Assembly (NCBI RefSeq): GCF_043678055.1
Contig: NZ_JBHEQA010000003.1
Span: 124,001 to 188,000, forward strand
DNA: 64,000 bases
From: Spongiimicrobium salis
GTDB taxonomy: Bacteria; Bacteroidota; Bacteroidia; Flavobacteriales; Flavobacteriaceae
Direction: 5' to 3'
The position numbers and the translations under genes are program-made. Numbering within the stretch: the first letter of the stretch is position 1; every line of letters starts with the position of its first letter. Of the stretch, positions 1 to 8,937 are shown piece after piece. Below the pieces are notes generated by a model. It did no database searches, was not told the DNA's origin, and was given only the letters and a program-made list of their open reading frames with translations.

Positions 1-102
1 AATTTCCCTTGCCTCACTTTAGGGAAGAGAATAAGAAGTGGGGTTCTGCATATTTTCCCGTTCCTAATTGAAATTGAGGCTTCCATTTTAAGTTTCATTT
101 CG

Positions 103-110
103 TACCTTTG
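103..110 (+). promoter_or_regulatory. Bacteroidota -7 promoter box for lpdA
   Basis: TACCTTTG fits the Bacteroidota -7 consensus TAnnTTTG exactly and lies 21 bases before the lpdA ATG. No good -33 TTG is seen at the usual spacing, so the assignment rests on the -7 box and position. Confidence 0.5.
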
Positions 111-131
111 CAACTCGAAAAAAATAAATAG

Positions 132-1523
132 ATGAGCAATTTTGATATTATTGTTTTGGGGAGTGGCCCCGGAGGTTATGTGACAGCGATAAGAGCATCC
201 CAATTAGGATTTAAAACAGCGATTATAGAAAAGGAAAGCCTTGGGGGCGTCTGCTTAAATTGGGGATGTATCCCTACCAAAGCTTTATTAAAATCTGCTC
301 AGGTTTTTGAATATTTACAACATGCCGGGGACTACGGTCTTAAGGCTGAAGGTGTGGACAAAGATTTTGATGCCGTTGTACAACGCAGCCGTGGTGTTGC
401 TGATGGAATGAGCAAAGGCGTTCAATTTTTAATGAAAAAGAACAAAATCGAAGTAATCAACGGTTTTGGAAAGTTAAAATCCGGAAAGAAAGTAGCGGTA
501 ACGGATGCGGAGGGAAATACTACAGACTATAGTGCATCCCATATCATCATTGCCACCGGTGCACGAAGCAGGGAATTGCCGAGTTTGCCGCAAGATGGCA
601 AAAAAGTAATCGGGTATCGGGAAGCGATGACCTTGGAGACACAACCTAAGAAGATGATTGTTGTAGGTAGTGGTGCCATTGGGATAGAATTTGCCTATTT
701 CTACAATGCCATGGGGACCGAAGTTACGGTTGTAGAGTACCTGCCCAAAATAGTTCCGGTTGAGGATGCAGATGTTTCCAAACAATTGGAACGCAGCTTT
801 AAAAAGACGGGGATAAAAATAAAAACTTCCGCAGAAGTGACGCATGTTGATACTTCTGGAGAAGGTGTTAAAACTACCGTTAAAACCGCCAAAGGTGAGG
901 AAGTACTGGAAGCAGATATTGTACTTTCTGCTGTGGGCATCAAAACAAACATAGAAAATATTGGTTTGGAAGACGTAGGTATCGCTACCGATCGTGATAA
1001 AATATTGGTAAACGATTATTATCAAACCAATATCCCAGGTTATTATGCTATTGGGGATGTTACCCCAGGGCAGGCTTTAGCGCACGTTGCCTCTGCAGAA
1101 GGAATCCTTTGTGTAGAAAAAATAGCGGGAATGCATGTGGAAGCCCTAGATTACGGAAATATTCCCGGATGTACCTATTGCAGTCCCGAAATTGCCTCTG
1201 TAGGACTTACAGAAGAGCAGGCCAAGGAAAAAGGTTATGAGATCAAAGTAGGGAAATTTCCTTTCTCTGCCAGTGGAAAAGCAAAAGCTTCTGGAGCTGC
1301 AGATGGTTTTGTAAAAGTAATTTTTGATGCCAAATACGGAGAATGGTTGGGTTGTCATATGATCGGTGCGGGGGTTACCGATATGATCGCTGAAGCTGTA
1401 GTAGCCCGAAAACTGGAAACTACAGGTCATGAAATCCTTAAAGCGGTTCATCCACATCCAACCATGAGTGAAGCGGTTATGGAGGCCGTTGCCGATGCTT
1501 ATGATGAGGTAATCCATTTATAG
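132..1523 (+). CDS. lpdA: Dihydrolipoyl dehydrogenase (E3 component)
   Basis: This flavoprotein reoxidises the dihydrolipoyl groups of 2-oxoacid dehydrogenase or glycine cleavage complexes, passing electrons to NAD+. The 463-residue length is normal for the family. The FAD motif GSGPGG is at residues 10-15 and the redox-active pair is C41/C46 in GGVCLNWGCIPTK. A second Rossmann motif, VVGSGAIG, for NAD binding lies near the middle. The C-terminal dimerisation domain carries the active-site HPHPT (H440, H442) with the partner E447. It has its own promoter and is followed after 16 bases by a PepSY-type membrane protein, with no E1/E2 genes nearby. Flavobacteria often carry several E3 copies, so which complex this one serves cannot be told from the window. 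Confidence 0.96.
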   Translation: MSNFDIIVLGSGPGGYVTAIRASQLGFKTAIIEKESLGGVCLNWGCIPTKALLKSAQVFEYLQHAGDYGLKAEGVDKDFDAVVQRSRGVADGMSKGVQFLMKKNKIEVINGFGKLKSGKKVAVTDAEGNTTDYSASHIIIATGARSRELPSLPQDGKKVIGYREAMTLETQPKKMIVVGSGAIGIEFAYFYNAMGTEVTVVEYLPKIVPVEDADVSKQLERSFKKTGIKIKTSAEVTHVDTSGEGVKTTVKTAKGEEVLEADIVLSAVGIKTNIENIGLEDVGIATDRDKILVNDYYQTNIPGYYAIGDVTPGQALAHVASAEGILCVEKIAGMHVEALDYGNIPGCTYCSPEIASVGLTEEQAKEKGYEIKVGKFPFSASGKAKASGAADGFVKVIFDAKYGEWLGCHMIGAGVTDMIAEAVVARKLETTGHEILKAVHPHPTMSEAVMEAVADAYDEVIHL

Positions 1524-1539
1524 GAGATAATCCAGATAT

Positions 1540-2091
1540 ATGAAATTTACCCAAAGAAACATCCATCGGGATGTGGCTTACTTTTATATCGGATTGATCA
1601 TTTCATTCTCTTTTTCGGGGATATTACTGAATCATAGACGAAGTTGGAACCCGGGAAATTACACCTATGATGCCAAAGAGGTGCAAATACCATTGCCAAC
1701 AGAGGTAAAACACCTGGATGATGCTGCTTATATCAAGGATTTTTCAAAGAATTGGGATTTGGCAGAGGCCTATGACGGACATCGACTTCGAGGAGATGAA
1801 TTACGGGTATACTTTGAGGATAATATAATTCTGGATGTGGATACCAATACCGGAAAAGGACTTTTGGAATACAAACGCAAGACCCCGATTATCAATCAAA
1901 CTATTTTTCTTCATAAAAACACCAATAGCTTCTGGATATGGTATTCCGATGTTTTTGGGATAGCTATGCTGACCATTGCCATCACGGGCATGTTCATCAC
2001 CAAAGGAAAAAATAGTTTTAAGAAACGGGGTTGGAAACTGGCCTTGGCCGGAATACTCGTTCCCCTAGTGGTTCTAATTTTATTTGGTTAA
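1540..2091 (+). CDS. PepSY-associated transmembrane protein
   Basis: A 183-residue inner-membrane protein. One membrane helix near the N-terminus (about residues 13-30) contains the GILLNHRR motif typical of PepSY-associated TM proteins. A soluble, probably periplasmic, stretch of about 100 residues follows, then two C-terminal helices (about 130-150 and 163-182) separated by a basic loop. Relatives often accompany iron uptake or redox membrane proteins, but the molecular role is not established. It sits 16 bases after lpdA and 3 bases before a DUF3817 gene, so the three may be cotranscribed. A link to iron is only inferred from the family. Confidence 0.75.
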   Translation: MKFTQRNIHRDVAYFYIGLIISFSFSGILLNHRRSWNPGNYTYDAKEVQIPLPTEVKHLDDAAYIKDFSKNWDLAEAYDGHRLRGDELRVYFEDNIILDVDTNTGKGLLEYKRKTPIINQTIFLHKNTNSFWIWYSDVFGIAMLTIAITGMFITKGKNSFKKRGWKLALAGILVPLVVLILFG

Positions 2092-2094
2092 ATT

Positions 2095-2379
2095 ATGTTG
2101 AAAATATTTCGATTAACAGCTGTTCTTGAGGGAGTTTCCTATCTATTGCTTTTTGGCTTGGGCATGCCGCTTAAATATCTTGGGGATATTCCGGAACCCA
2201 ATATTTACATTGGGTATGCGCATGGATTTCTATTTATTGCCTACGTGGTATTGGCCATTGTCTTCTGTATGGAAAAGAAATGGGGTTTAAAGCGCTTTAT
2301 AATCTTGTTCATTGCTTCTTTATTACCGTTTGGAACCTTCTATATCGATAAAAAATACTTAAAACCTTTGGCAACATAA
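2095..2379 (+). CDS. DUF3817 small membrane protein
   Basis: A 94-residue integral membrane protein. It opens with LKIFRLTAVLEGVSYLLLF, a very typical DUF3817 start, and has three predicted hydrophobic helices with the conserved KYLG and G-x-AHG positions in the loops. Family length is about 90-100 residues, so it is complete. Function is unknown; related domains are sometimes fused to transporters. It is the last gene of the lpdA-side run and ends 7 bases from the convergent sugar dehydrogenase gene, with no room for a separate terminator. Confidence 0.8.
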   Translation: MLKIFRLTAVLEGVSYLLLFGLGMPLKYLGDIPEPNIYIGYAHGFLFIAYVVLAIVFCMEKKWGLKRFIILFIASLLPFGTFYIDKKYLKPLAT

Positions 2380-2386
2380 GCCCTCT

Positions 2387-3577
2387 TTAATTTTCAACAA
2401 ATTTTAGAATGGTGCCATTGAAGCTACAGAGGTAGAGTTCATTGTTTGCATCGGTTCCAAAAGAGGAAATATTTTCATTGGTATCCATTAAAAGGGTATT
2501 GGTTCCTGCTTCATTTCCGTTAATACCCAGTGACCATATACGGCCAGATACAAAATCGGCATAGATATATTGCCCTTCCAGACTGGGAACGTTGGTTCCG
2601 CGGTATACATAACCTCCCGTTACGGATCGATCACCGCTTTCTTGTCCATATTCAAATACAGGCGGGGTCAGCCCGCTAGCATCACAGCTCGTCGCACTAA
2701 AACAATCTCTTCCTTCCAGGATATTCCAACCATAATTATTCCCATTTTCAATACGATTGATTTCTTCCGTCGCGTTCTGCCCTACATCGGCAGCCCATAA
2801 ATCTCCCGTGACCGTATCAAAACTCATTCTCCAGGGGTTGCGCAATCCATAGGCATAAATTTCATTTCTAAAGTTTAAGTTTCCGGCATAAGGATTATCT
2901 GTAGGAATCCCATAAGTATTCCCATTCTCCGTACGGTCTATATCTATACGAAGAATATTTCCCAGTAAATTGCCTCTGTTCTGGGCATTTCCTTGTGGAT
3001 CACCACCAGAACCACCATCACCTAGCGCAATATAAAGAAGGTTATCTGGCCCAAAAGCCAATTGTCCTGCATTATGATTTCCAAAAGGTTGCGGAATGCG
3101 CAGCAGCACCAATTCCGAATCTGGATCAATACGATCAGGGCTTCCGGTCATCAGCTGAAAACGAGAAATTACCGTAACAGGTCCTGAAGCGGTATAATTG
3201 ACATAGATATAGCCATTGGATGCAAATTGAGGGTGAAATGCTAGGCCCAACAATCCCATTTCACTCGCAGAATCATCAACCCTATTTCTAATATCCAAGA
3301 AGGACTCGGATTGCGAAACGCTTTCATCATTTAAAAACCATAGAATTCGCCCTGCTTGTTCCACTACAAAAAGACGATTACTATCATCATTGGGGCTTTG
3401 AAAATCCACTGGCCTATCAAACCTAAGGTTCCCAAAAGCATTGACCAAAGTTAAACTTGGCGGTGAATCCATAGGATCTGTGCCGTCTTCTTGGAAAGGT
3501 GTATTGGTATCGCTTTTTCCACAGCCAATCAGCATTAAAAAGACCATTACAAAAGAAGGCTTCATCATTATTTTCAT
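2387..3577 (-). CDS. PQQ-type sugar (glucose/sorbosone) dehydrogenase lipoprotein
   Basis: A 396-residue secreted six-bladed beta-propeller of the soluble glucose/sorbosone dehydrogenase family, which oxidises sugars or cyclitols, normally with PQQ. The N-terminus is a lipoprotein signal with lipobox LIGCGKSD. Family signatures are visible in order: LGLAFHPQFASNGYIYVNYT, GQLAFGPDNLLYIALGDGG, AYGLRNPWRMSFD, DLWAADVGQNATEEIN and GGYVYRG. No PQQ synthesis genes are in the window, so the cofactor would have to be made elsewhere or imported, and the substrate cannot be named. The gene stands alone, convergent with the DUF3817 gene. Confidence 0.88.
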   Translation of the reverse strand: MKIMMKPSFVMVFLMLIGCGKSDTNTPFQEDGTDPMDSPPSLTLVNAFGNLRFDRPVDFQSPNDDSNRLFVVEQAGRILWFLNDESVSQSESFLDIRNRVDDSASEMGLLGLAFHPQFASNGYIYVNYTASGPVTVISRFQLMTGSPDRIDPDSELVLLRIPQPFGNHNAGQLAFGPDNLLYIALGDGGSGGDPQGNAQNRGNLLGNILRIDIDRTENGNTYGIPTDNPYAGNLNFRNEIYAYGLRNPWRMSFDTVTGDLWAADVGQNATEEINRIENGNNYGWNILEGRDCFSATSCDASGLTPPVFEYGQESGDRSVTGGYVYRGTNVPSLEGQYIYADFVSGRIWSLGINGNEAGTNTLLMDTNENISSFGTDANNELYLCSFNGTILKFVEN

Positions 3578-3676
3578 AGCAAGAATTTAGATGTTGTTAT
3601 AATGATAACTCTTTTCTTAATGAAAACCCTATTGAAATAGTGTTAAAATTCCTATTTTATGTACTGTCTCTTGTAT

Positions 3677-4405
3677 TTAGCCCTTCTTCGGTAGCAGGTC
3701 GCAATACCAAAAAGAAGTATCCCAAGAAGCATCTTTGGAAAAGCAATCGTCATCATCATTTCCAGATGGCGTATATCCTCGTTGCACTTTTTCGCCAATA
3801 TCAAAGGGAATTGGTCGTGAAAAGATAGGGCCGTCAAAAACAAAGGTATGGAACTCGCCATTTTCCCCACATACATCAACATTTGCCGGTAAATCCTTTA
3901 TAAAATCATGATCTAGGACACGCCCACAAAAAGAATCATCCAAATATTTGGCATTCGTACAAACCGTTATGGCCTTAAATCCTAAGTCCAAAAACTCTTC
4001 CAATAGCACTCTGGTATCTCGTTTCCACAAGGGAAAAACTCCCTTTACGCCAACTTCTGCCAATTTCTCCTCCCGATATTTTTTCAGATCTTCCAAAAAA
4101 ATATCTCCGAAGATACCGTATTCATAACCTTCATTGGTCAAGGCAGACATTACTTCTTTCATTTTCGCATCATAGGCTTTCATACTAATATCACCACTTA
4201 GCGAAATCTTAAAAAGTGGCAATCCCAAAGCTTCTGCTTGTTGCTCCAATAAAGCAGTACGCAATCCATGCATGGACACCCGATCATAATCTCCATTAAC
4301 GGTGGTAACCAGTTTGGAAACCTCATAAATTCCCTCATTTAAAACTTTAAACAAGGCCAGACTAGAATCTTTTCCAGTACTCCAATTAAAATACGTTTTT
4401 CTCAC
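3677..4405 (-). CDS. Dph6-like ATP pyrophosphatase (DUF71)
   Basis: A 242-residue member of the adenine nucleotide alpha-hydrolase family related to eukaryotic diphthine-ammonia ligase. The P-loop variant STGKDSSLAL is near residue 9, and the conserved blocks GENGEFHTFVFDGP and EYGIFGDIFLEDLKKYREE are both present. Bacteria lack diphthamide, so the real substrate is unknown; the fold suggests adenylation followed by amidation. The start is GTG, directly after the TAA of aroQ with no spacer, so translation is probably coupled. This aroQ pairing may be only an operon convenience. Confidence 0.85.
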   Translation of the reverse strand: MRKTYFNWSTGKDSSLALFKVLNEGIYEVSKLVTTVNGDYDRVSMHGLRTALLEQQAEALGLPLFKISLSGDISMKAYDAKMKEVMSALTNEGYEYGIFGDIFLEDLKKYREEKLAEVGVKGVFPLWKRDTRVLLEEFLDLGFKAITVCTNAKYLDDSFCGRVLDHDFIKDLPANVDVCGENGEFHTFVFDGPIFSRPIPFDIGEKVQRGYTPSGNDDDDCFSKDASWDTSFWYCDLLPKKG

Positions 4406-4819
4406 TTATAGGAAGCTTTGTATGGCCAGATCATAACTTTGGAGACCAAAACCTAGGATAACTCCTTTGGCTCCTGAAGAGATATAGGAATGATGTCTAA
4501 AATCTTCCCTTTTAAAAGTATTGGAGATATGAACTTCCACCACAGGGGTTTCAATGGCTTTGACCGCATCGCCAATACCTACCGAAGTATGTGTATAGGC
4601 CGCGGCATTGAGAACAATACCATCATAGGAAAAGCCTACCTCTTGCAGTTTATCTATTAGTTCCCCTTCAATATTCGATTGAAAATAATCCAATTGCAAG
4701 CCCTCGAACTTTGATTTCAATTGGGACAAATAATCCATAAAAGTAGTACTCCCATATACCTCTGGCTCTCGTTTCCCCAATAAATTAAGGTTTGGGCCAT
4801 TAATAATCATTAATTTCAT
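4406..4819 (-). CDS. aroQ: 3-dehydroquinate dehydratase, type II
   Basis: This cytosolic enzyme removes water from 3-dehydroquinate in the shikimate pathway to aromatic amino acids. At 137 residues it is a little short of the usual 140-150 but has all the hallmarks: NGPNLNLLGKREPEVYG at the N-terminus (the tyrosine is catalytic), NAAAYTHTS in the middle, and VEVHISN with the catalytic histidine. Type II enzymes are dodecamers unrelated to AroD. The first residues start directly on the beta strand, which is normal. A near-consensus promoter (4824-4831) lies 5 bases upstream of the ATG, suggesting a very short leader. The gene is followed immediately by the Dph6-like gene. Confidence 0.95.
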   Translation of the reverse strand: MKLMIINGPNLNLLGKREPEVYGSTTFMDYLSQLKSKFEGLQLDYFQSNIEGELIDKLQEVGFSYDGIVLNAAAYTHTSVGIGDAVKAIETPVVEVHISNTFKREDFRHHSYISSGAKGVILGFGLQSYDLAIQSFL

Positions 4820-4823
4820 GATT

Positions 4824-4831
4824 CAAAATTA
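4824..4831 (-). promoter_or_regulatory. -7 promoter box for aroQ
   Basis: On the minus strand this reads TAATTTTG, an exact TAnnTTTG match, with a T-rich -33 region (TTTT) 19 bases upstream. It ends only 4 bases before the aroQ ATG, so the transcript would be leaderless or nearly so. Confidence 0.45.
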
Positions 4832-4846
4832 GCAAATTGTGGCGCA

Positions 4847-4878
4847 TAAAAAAAGACAGAAGAAAACTCCTGCCTTTT
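4847..4878 (-). terminator. Rho-independent terminator after the small OMP gene
   Basis: On the minus strand a stem AAAAGGCAG pairs with CTGTCTTTT (one G-U pair) around a 10-base loop and continues into a T run. It lies 22 bases after the stop of the minus-strand OMP gene at 4900 and before the aroQ promoter. Confidence 0.6.
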
Positions 4879-4899
4879 AGCCGTATTATTTAATGTCCT

Positions 4900-5364
4900 T
4901 TAGTCAAATACATATCTGACACCTAAACCAAAGGAGCCTACTTCATTCTGCAGATCTCCCAATCCTATCAGAGGCCTCCAATCAAAAGAAAGCGCCAAAG
5001 GAACATTATTGATCTTATAATCCAAACCTGCTACGGGGCGCAAGGCCAGTTCTGTGCCAATACCGTCGCCAAAGAAGAACAGGGAAGGACCAACACCGAC
5101 GAACCATTGCAAGCCTTCTGCTCCCGTAAATGCCTGGTGATACTCGTAAAGCCCTGTCAATCCGGTAACATTGGATTCAAATGTAAGTTCTGCTTGTACC
5201 GCGTGATTTCCATCAAAAAAATACTTTACACTTGGTCCTACAAAAGTAAAATCAGAGCCAAAATCTATGCCTAAACCTCCAGCAAAAGTATAGGTAGATT
5301 GGGCACTGAGCTTCATTATTCCAAATAGAGCCAAGACTACAATAAAAGAAACTAATTTTTTCAT
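4900..5364 (-). CDS. Small outer-membrane beta-barrel-like protein
   Basis: A 154-residue protein with a clear signal peptide (cleavage after LSAQS) and alternating hydrophobic/aromatic strands such as YTFAGGLGIDFGSDFTFVGP and ALSFDWRPLIGL. It ends in a C-terminal aromatic strand, GVRYVFD, as expected of a small beta barrel. The family is not identified beyond 'porin/OMP b-brl-like'. It is followed by a terminator and preceded by its own promoter, so it is a single-gene unit. A structural or stress role is possible but not shown. Confidence 0.7.
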   Translation of the reverse strand: MKKLVSFIVVLALFGIMKLSAQSTYTFAGGLGIDFGSDFTFVGPSVKYFFDGNHAVQAELTFESNVTGLTGLYEYHQAFTGAEGLQWFVGVGPSLFFFGDGIGTELALRPVAGLDYKINNVPLALSFDWRPLIGLGDLQNEVGSFGLGVRYVFD

Positions 5365-5396
5365 GTTTGTTGTTTAATGATTAAAAATTGATTGCA

Positions 5397-5404
5397 CAAA
5401 GTTA
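5397..5404 (-). promoter_or_regulatory. -7 promoter box for the small OMP gene
   Basis: Minus strand TAACTTTG fits TAnnTTTG exactly and ends 32 bases before the ATG of the gene at 4900-5364. Confidence 0.45.
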
Positions 5405-5552
5405 TTTGTTTGCACTTACTTATGTACGTAATCCATGAAAAAAAAGTCGTCCTTTTTCACGCTGCCATCAAAATTTTTCTAAACGCATAAGGTAGTCGCC
5501 TTAATATCAGTTTTTTAGGAAATACCCCCTACTACCCTATAGGTAAAGCTTG

Positions 5553-6044
5553 TTAGAATTTAAATCCTGACCGGATATTGAAGATGCTACCGGAGCCGAT
5601 ATCCAGCGCTCTGTTAAAGGTGGAAATTCTAGTGTTAAATTGGGCTTCCAAAAAAATATTCTCCTTAACATCGTATCCAAAACCACTTTTAAAATCAAGA
5701 CTCGTTAGAATACGACGATCCAAATCTATATTTAAGGAAGGACCTCCCAAAACATAGAATTTATCGGAAACATAAAATTTGGCAAGGACTGGAAAACTGG
5801 TAATTCCCCTTAGGACATTAAGCTGTTCATATTGTCCTTGTAGCTGTATATTGAACCTATCTGTTAATTTAATCTCATATAAAACTTCGGATAGATATAT
5901 AGAGTTTCCTACTCGATCAAAAAAGCCCTGACCCAAGGGGAATTCCTGTATCCGTGAAGCCTTTCCCAAGTTTTTGTCATTGTATTGACCATAAAAAGCC
6001 GTACAACTAAGCAAGAATACCAAAAAGCAATTCCATTTTTTCAT
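5553..6044 (-). CDS. Putative secreted outer-membrane protein
   Basis: About 163 residues, with a signal peptide (MKKWNCFLVFLLSCTAFYGQ) and strand-like repeats ending in NIRSGFKF, an aromatic C-terminus typical of barrels. No family is recognised. The reading frame can be extended three codons upstream to a TTG at 6053, but the ATG at 6044 starts a canonical MKK signal peptide and is preferred. It lies 188 bases from the neighbouring OMP gene, so the two are probably not one operon, though both look like small barrels. Confidence 0.6.
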   Translation of the reverse strand: MKKWNCFLVFLLSCTAFYGQYNDKNLGKASRIQEFPLGQGFFDRVGNSIYLSEVLYEIKLTDRFNIQLQGQYEQLNVLRGITSFPVLAKFYVSDKFYVLGGPSLNIDLDRRILTSLDFKSGFGYDVKENIFLEAQFNTRISTFNRALDIGSGSIFNIRSGFKF

Positions 6045-6220
6045 ACAAGGCAAGGGTTAGTCTTTGTTTCTTAAATTAAGTACATTTCAGCAAAATCGTC
6101 TATTTTCTTTATGAATTGTGATAAATTTAACCTGACCGGAGCCCTTAAATGAGGGGCTTTTCTTCTTTTCATGAGTCAAAAAGAATTTGAGTATTCCCAA
6201 AATAAGGATATTTTTAGCCT

Positions 6221-7120
6221 ATGGATTGGAAAAGGGCCTTACAGGATTTTCAGTATTATCTCCAAATAGAACGAGGATTATCGGCCAATTCCATACAAAA
6301 TTATGCGCTGGATATTGAAAAACTGATTTCGTACTTAGAGCAGCATCAACTCTCCGAAAGTCCCCTTAAAATTGATAAAGCAACTTTGCAACAATTTATC
6401 TATGAAATTGCAAAAGACGTAAATCCGCGTTCTCAAGCAAGAATAATTTCTGGTTTAAAAAGCTTCTTCAATTTTTTGTTGTTTGAGGATTATCGAAAAG
6501 ACAATCCTATGGATTTGATCAGTTCTCCAAAAATTGGACGAAAATTACCAGATACCTTATCCGAAACAGAAATTGATGCCCTAATCAAAGCTATTGACCT
6601 TTCCAAAGCTGAAGGGGAACGAAATAGAGCCATGTTGGAAACACTCTACGGCTGCGGTTTGCGGGTATCCGAACTTATTGGACTTAAAATTTCCGATCTT
6701 TTTTTTGAAGAAGATTTTATCAAAGTTACCGGAAAAGGCGATAAGCAGCGCTTTGTTCCCATTGGCGCATTAAATAAGAAATATATTGAATTGTATCGAA
6801 AAGAAATTCGGGTTCACCTTAAGATTCAAAAAGGGTTTGAAGATATTCTTTTTTTAAATCGAAGAGGCAAACAGCTGACCAGGGCGATGATTTTCACCAT
6901 TATCAAGCAATTGGCGGAAAAAATCAATTTAAAAAAGAACATTAGTCCGCATACATTTCGACATTCCTTTGCCACGCATCTTTTAAAAAATGGAGCCGAT
7001 TTAAGGGCCATACAAATGATGCTGGGACATGAAAGTATTACCACAACGGAAATCTATATGCATGTGGACCGTTCTCAACTCACGGAGGTGTTGAATAGAT
7101 ATCACCCCAGAAACGAATAA
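6221..7120 (+). CDS. xerD: Tyrosine recombinase XerD
   Basis: This site-specific recombinase resolves chromosome dimers at dif. The 299-residue length and layout match XerC/XerD: an N-terminal SAM-like core-binding domain (about 1-90, including the motif NPRSQARIISGLKSFFNFLL) and a catalytic domain. The catalytic set is visible: R in YGCGLRVSELIGL, HTFRHSFATHLL (H244, R247), H270 in MLGHESITTTEIY, and the nucleophile Y279. Flavobacteria usually have one such housekeeping protein plus phage-type integrases. The absence of any mobile element around it supports the housekeeping role. Confidence 0.93.
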   Translation: MDWKRALQDFQYYLQIERGLSANSIQNYALDIEKLISYLEQHQLSESPLKIDKATLQQFIYEIAKDVNPRSQARIISGLKSFFNFLLFEDYRKDNPMDLISSPKIGRKLPDTLSETEIDALIKAIDLSKAEGERNRAMLETLYGCGLRVSELIGLKISDLFFEEDFIKVTGKGDKQRFVPIGALNKKYIELYRKEIRVHLKIQKGFEDILFLNRRGKQLTRAMIFTIIKQLAEKINLKKNISPHTFRHSFATHLLKNGADLRAIQMMLGHESITTTEIYMHVDRSQLTEVLNRYHPRNE

Positions 7121-7235
7121 TATTCAAAAAAAACCTTTCAAAGAATAAATTTCAATAATAATTGACTTTGTTGTTCCAGCAGTCTTTTTCTTCGCACATA
7201 AAATAATATATTTACCCTTTCAATTCTAAAGTACT

Positions 7236-8933
7236 ATGAAAGACCGTATGATACGCAAATGGTGGAAAGAAGGTGTTGTTTATCAAATTTATCCCAGAAG
7301 CTTTCAGGATTCCAATGGTGATGGTGTTGGAGATCTCAATGGCATTATAGCCCGATTGGATTATATAAAATCCCTAGGTGTAGACATTATATGGTTAAAT
7401 CCAGTGTATTCTTCCCCGAATGACGATAACGGATATGATATCAGTGATTATGTAGGCATTATGGAAGAATTTGGTACCATGGACGATTTTGATCGTCTGT
7501 TAAAAGGGATGAAGGAAAGGGGATTGAAATTGGTTATGGATTTGGTTGTAAATCACAGTAGTGATGAACATCAATGGTTTATAGAATCCAAAAAATCACG
7601 TGAAAGTCCATATCGCGATTATTACCATTGGTGGCCTGCGGAGAAAGGAACACCTCCAAAGCGCTGGAGTTATTTTGATATAGAGAGTAATGCATGGAAA
7701 TACGATGCCACTACAGATGCGTACTACCTGCACTATTTTTCTGTAAAACAACCCGATTTAAAGTGGGAAAATCCCAAGTTGAGGGAAGAGGTCTATAACA
7801 GCATGAAATTCTGGTTCAACAAAGGAGTGGATGGCTTTAGAATGGATGTTATTCCGTTTATTTCAAAAGATATCAGCTATCCAGAACTTCCAGAAAAATA
7901 TGAGGGGAATTTTGTTCCCTTCTATGCCAATGGCCCTAGATTGCATGAGTATCTACATGAAATGAATACGGAAGTATTGAGCAAATACGATGTAATGACT
8001 GTGGGGGAAGCACCTGGCATAGGAATTGATCAAGCTTTGGATTTTGTTGATGAAGATCGTAAGGAATTGGATATGTTTTTCCATTTTGACCTTATGGCCC
8101 TAGACCGGGAACAAGACGAAGTATTTCTCATGGCAAAAACACCCTGGAAACTCACCGAATTCAAAAAGATACATTCCGACTGGGATGCAGCTTTTGCAAA
8201 AAAAGGCTGGGGAAGTATGTTTTTGTCCAATCACGATTTCCCGCGAAGTGTGAGCCGATGGGGAAATGATTCCAAAGAGCACTGGCATCACTCGGCTACA
8301 ATGCTGCAGACCTTTTTATTAAGCATGCGAGGCACTCCCTATTTCTATTATGGAGAGGAAATTGGCATGACCAATATCCGATTTGACCGTATCGATAAAT
8401 ATAGAGATATCAATACTTTAAATCGCTATGAACTGGCCAAGGGCAATGGGGAAGATTTAGATGACTTTATTGAAAATGAGAAAGACGCCAGTCGGGATAA
8501 CGCTCGTACTCCCATGCAATGGGATACTAGCCCCCAAAGTGGTTTTTCCACTGCCGAACCTTGGTTGAGCATCAATGAAAATTATGCTTCCGGGGTGAAT
8601 GTCGCCGATCAGGAAAATGACAAAGATTCTGTATTAAATTACTTTAGGGACATGGTACAACTGCGGAAAGACCATTTGGCCTTAGTCTATGGTGCTTATA
8701 CACTCCTGTTAAAAGAGAGTGAAACAGTCTATGCCTATACCCGAACCTTAAACGAAAATCAATACTTGGTGTTATTAAGTTTCTCTACGGAGGCAACGAC
8801 GGTTCAGTTGGAGGAATTGGAATATAGCAGGGCAGAGTTGTTGATTTCCAATGACACTAATGCTAAAACCACTACCGATACAGCGTTCCATTTAGCACCG
8901 TATCAAGCTGTGATATATCGTTTACACAAGTAA
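7236..8933 (+). CDS. GH13 alpha-glucosidase / oligo-1,6-glucosidase type
   Basis: A 565-residue cytosolic glycoside hydrolase of the GH13 alpha-glucosidase/trehalose-6-phosphate hydrolase group (no signal peptide seen). The (beta/alpha)8 barrel begins at WWKEGVVYQIYPRSF. Conserved regions are DLVVNHSSDEH (region I), GFRMDVI (nucleophile D204), VGEAPG (acid/base E258) and FLSNHDFPR (stabiliser D334). The short C-terminal beta domain runs over about the last 80 residues. Region II has Val after the nucleophile (MDVI), a feature associated with alpha-1,6-active enzymes, so isomaltose or panose hydrolysis is plausible. No transporter or regulator is adjacent, which makes a single substrate hard to assign. 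Confidence 0.9.
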   Translation: MKDRMIRKWWKEGVVYQIYPRSFQDSNGDGVGDLNGIIARLDYIKSLGVDIIWLNPVYSSPNDDNGYDISDYVGIMEEFGTMDDFDRLLKGMKERGLKLVMDLVVNHSSDEHQWFIESKKSRESPYRDYYHWWPAEKGTPPKRWSYFDIESNAWKYDATTDAYYLHYFSVKQPDLKWENPKLREEVYNSMKFWFNKGVDGFRMDVIPFISKDISYPELPEKYEGNFVPFYANGPRLHEYLHEMNTEVLSKYDVMTVGEAPGIGIDQALDFVDEDRKELDMFFHFDLMALDREQDEVFLMAKTPWKLTEFKKIHSDWDAAFAKKGWGSMFLSNHDFPRSVSRWGNDSKEHWHHSATMLQTFLLSMRGTPYFYYGEEIGMTNIRFDRIDKYRDINTLNRYELAKGNGEDLDDFIENEKDASRDNARTPMQWDTSPQSGFSTAEPWLSINENYASGVNVADQENDKDSVLNYFRDMVQLRKDHLALVYGAYTLLLKESETVYAYTRTLNENQYLVLLSFSTEATTVQLEELEYSRAELLISNDTNAKTTTDTAFHLAPYQAVIYRLHK

Positions 8934-8937
8934 GCGA

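Noticed and set aside
3640..3882. Short overlapping frames on both strands near 3.7 kb
   Set aside because: They are translations of the end of the Dph6-like gene in other frames, without independent signals.
6221..7120. Phage or integrative-element integrase
   Set aside because: Sequence and 299-residue length fit housekeeping XerD; no attachment-site repeats, phage or conjugation genes surround it.
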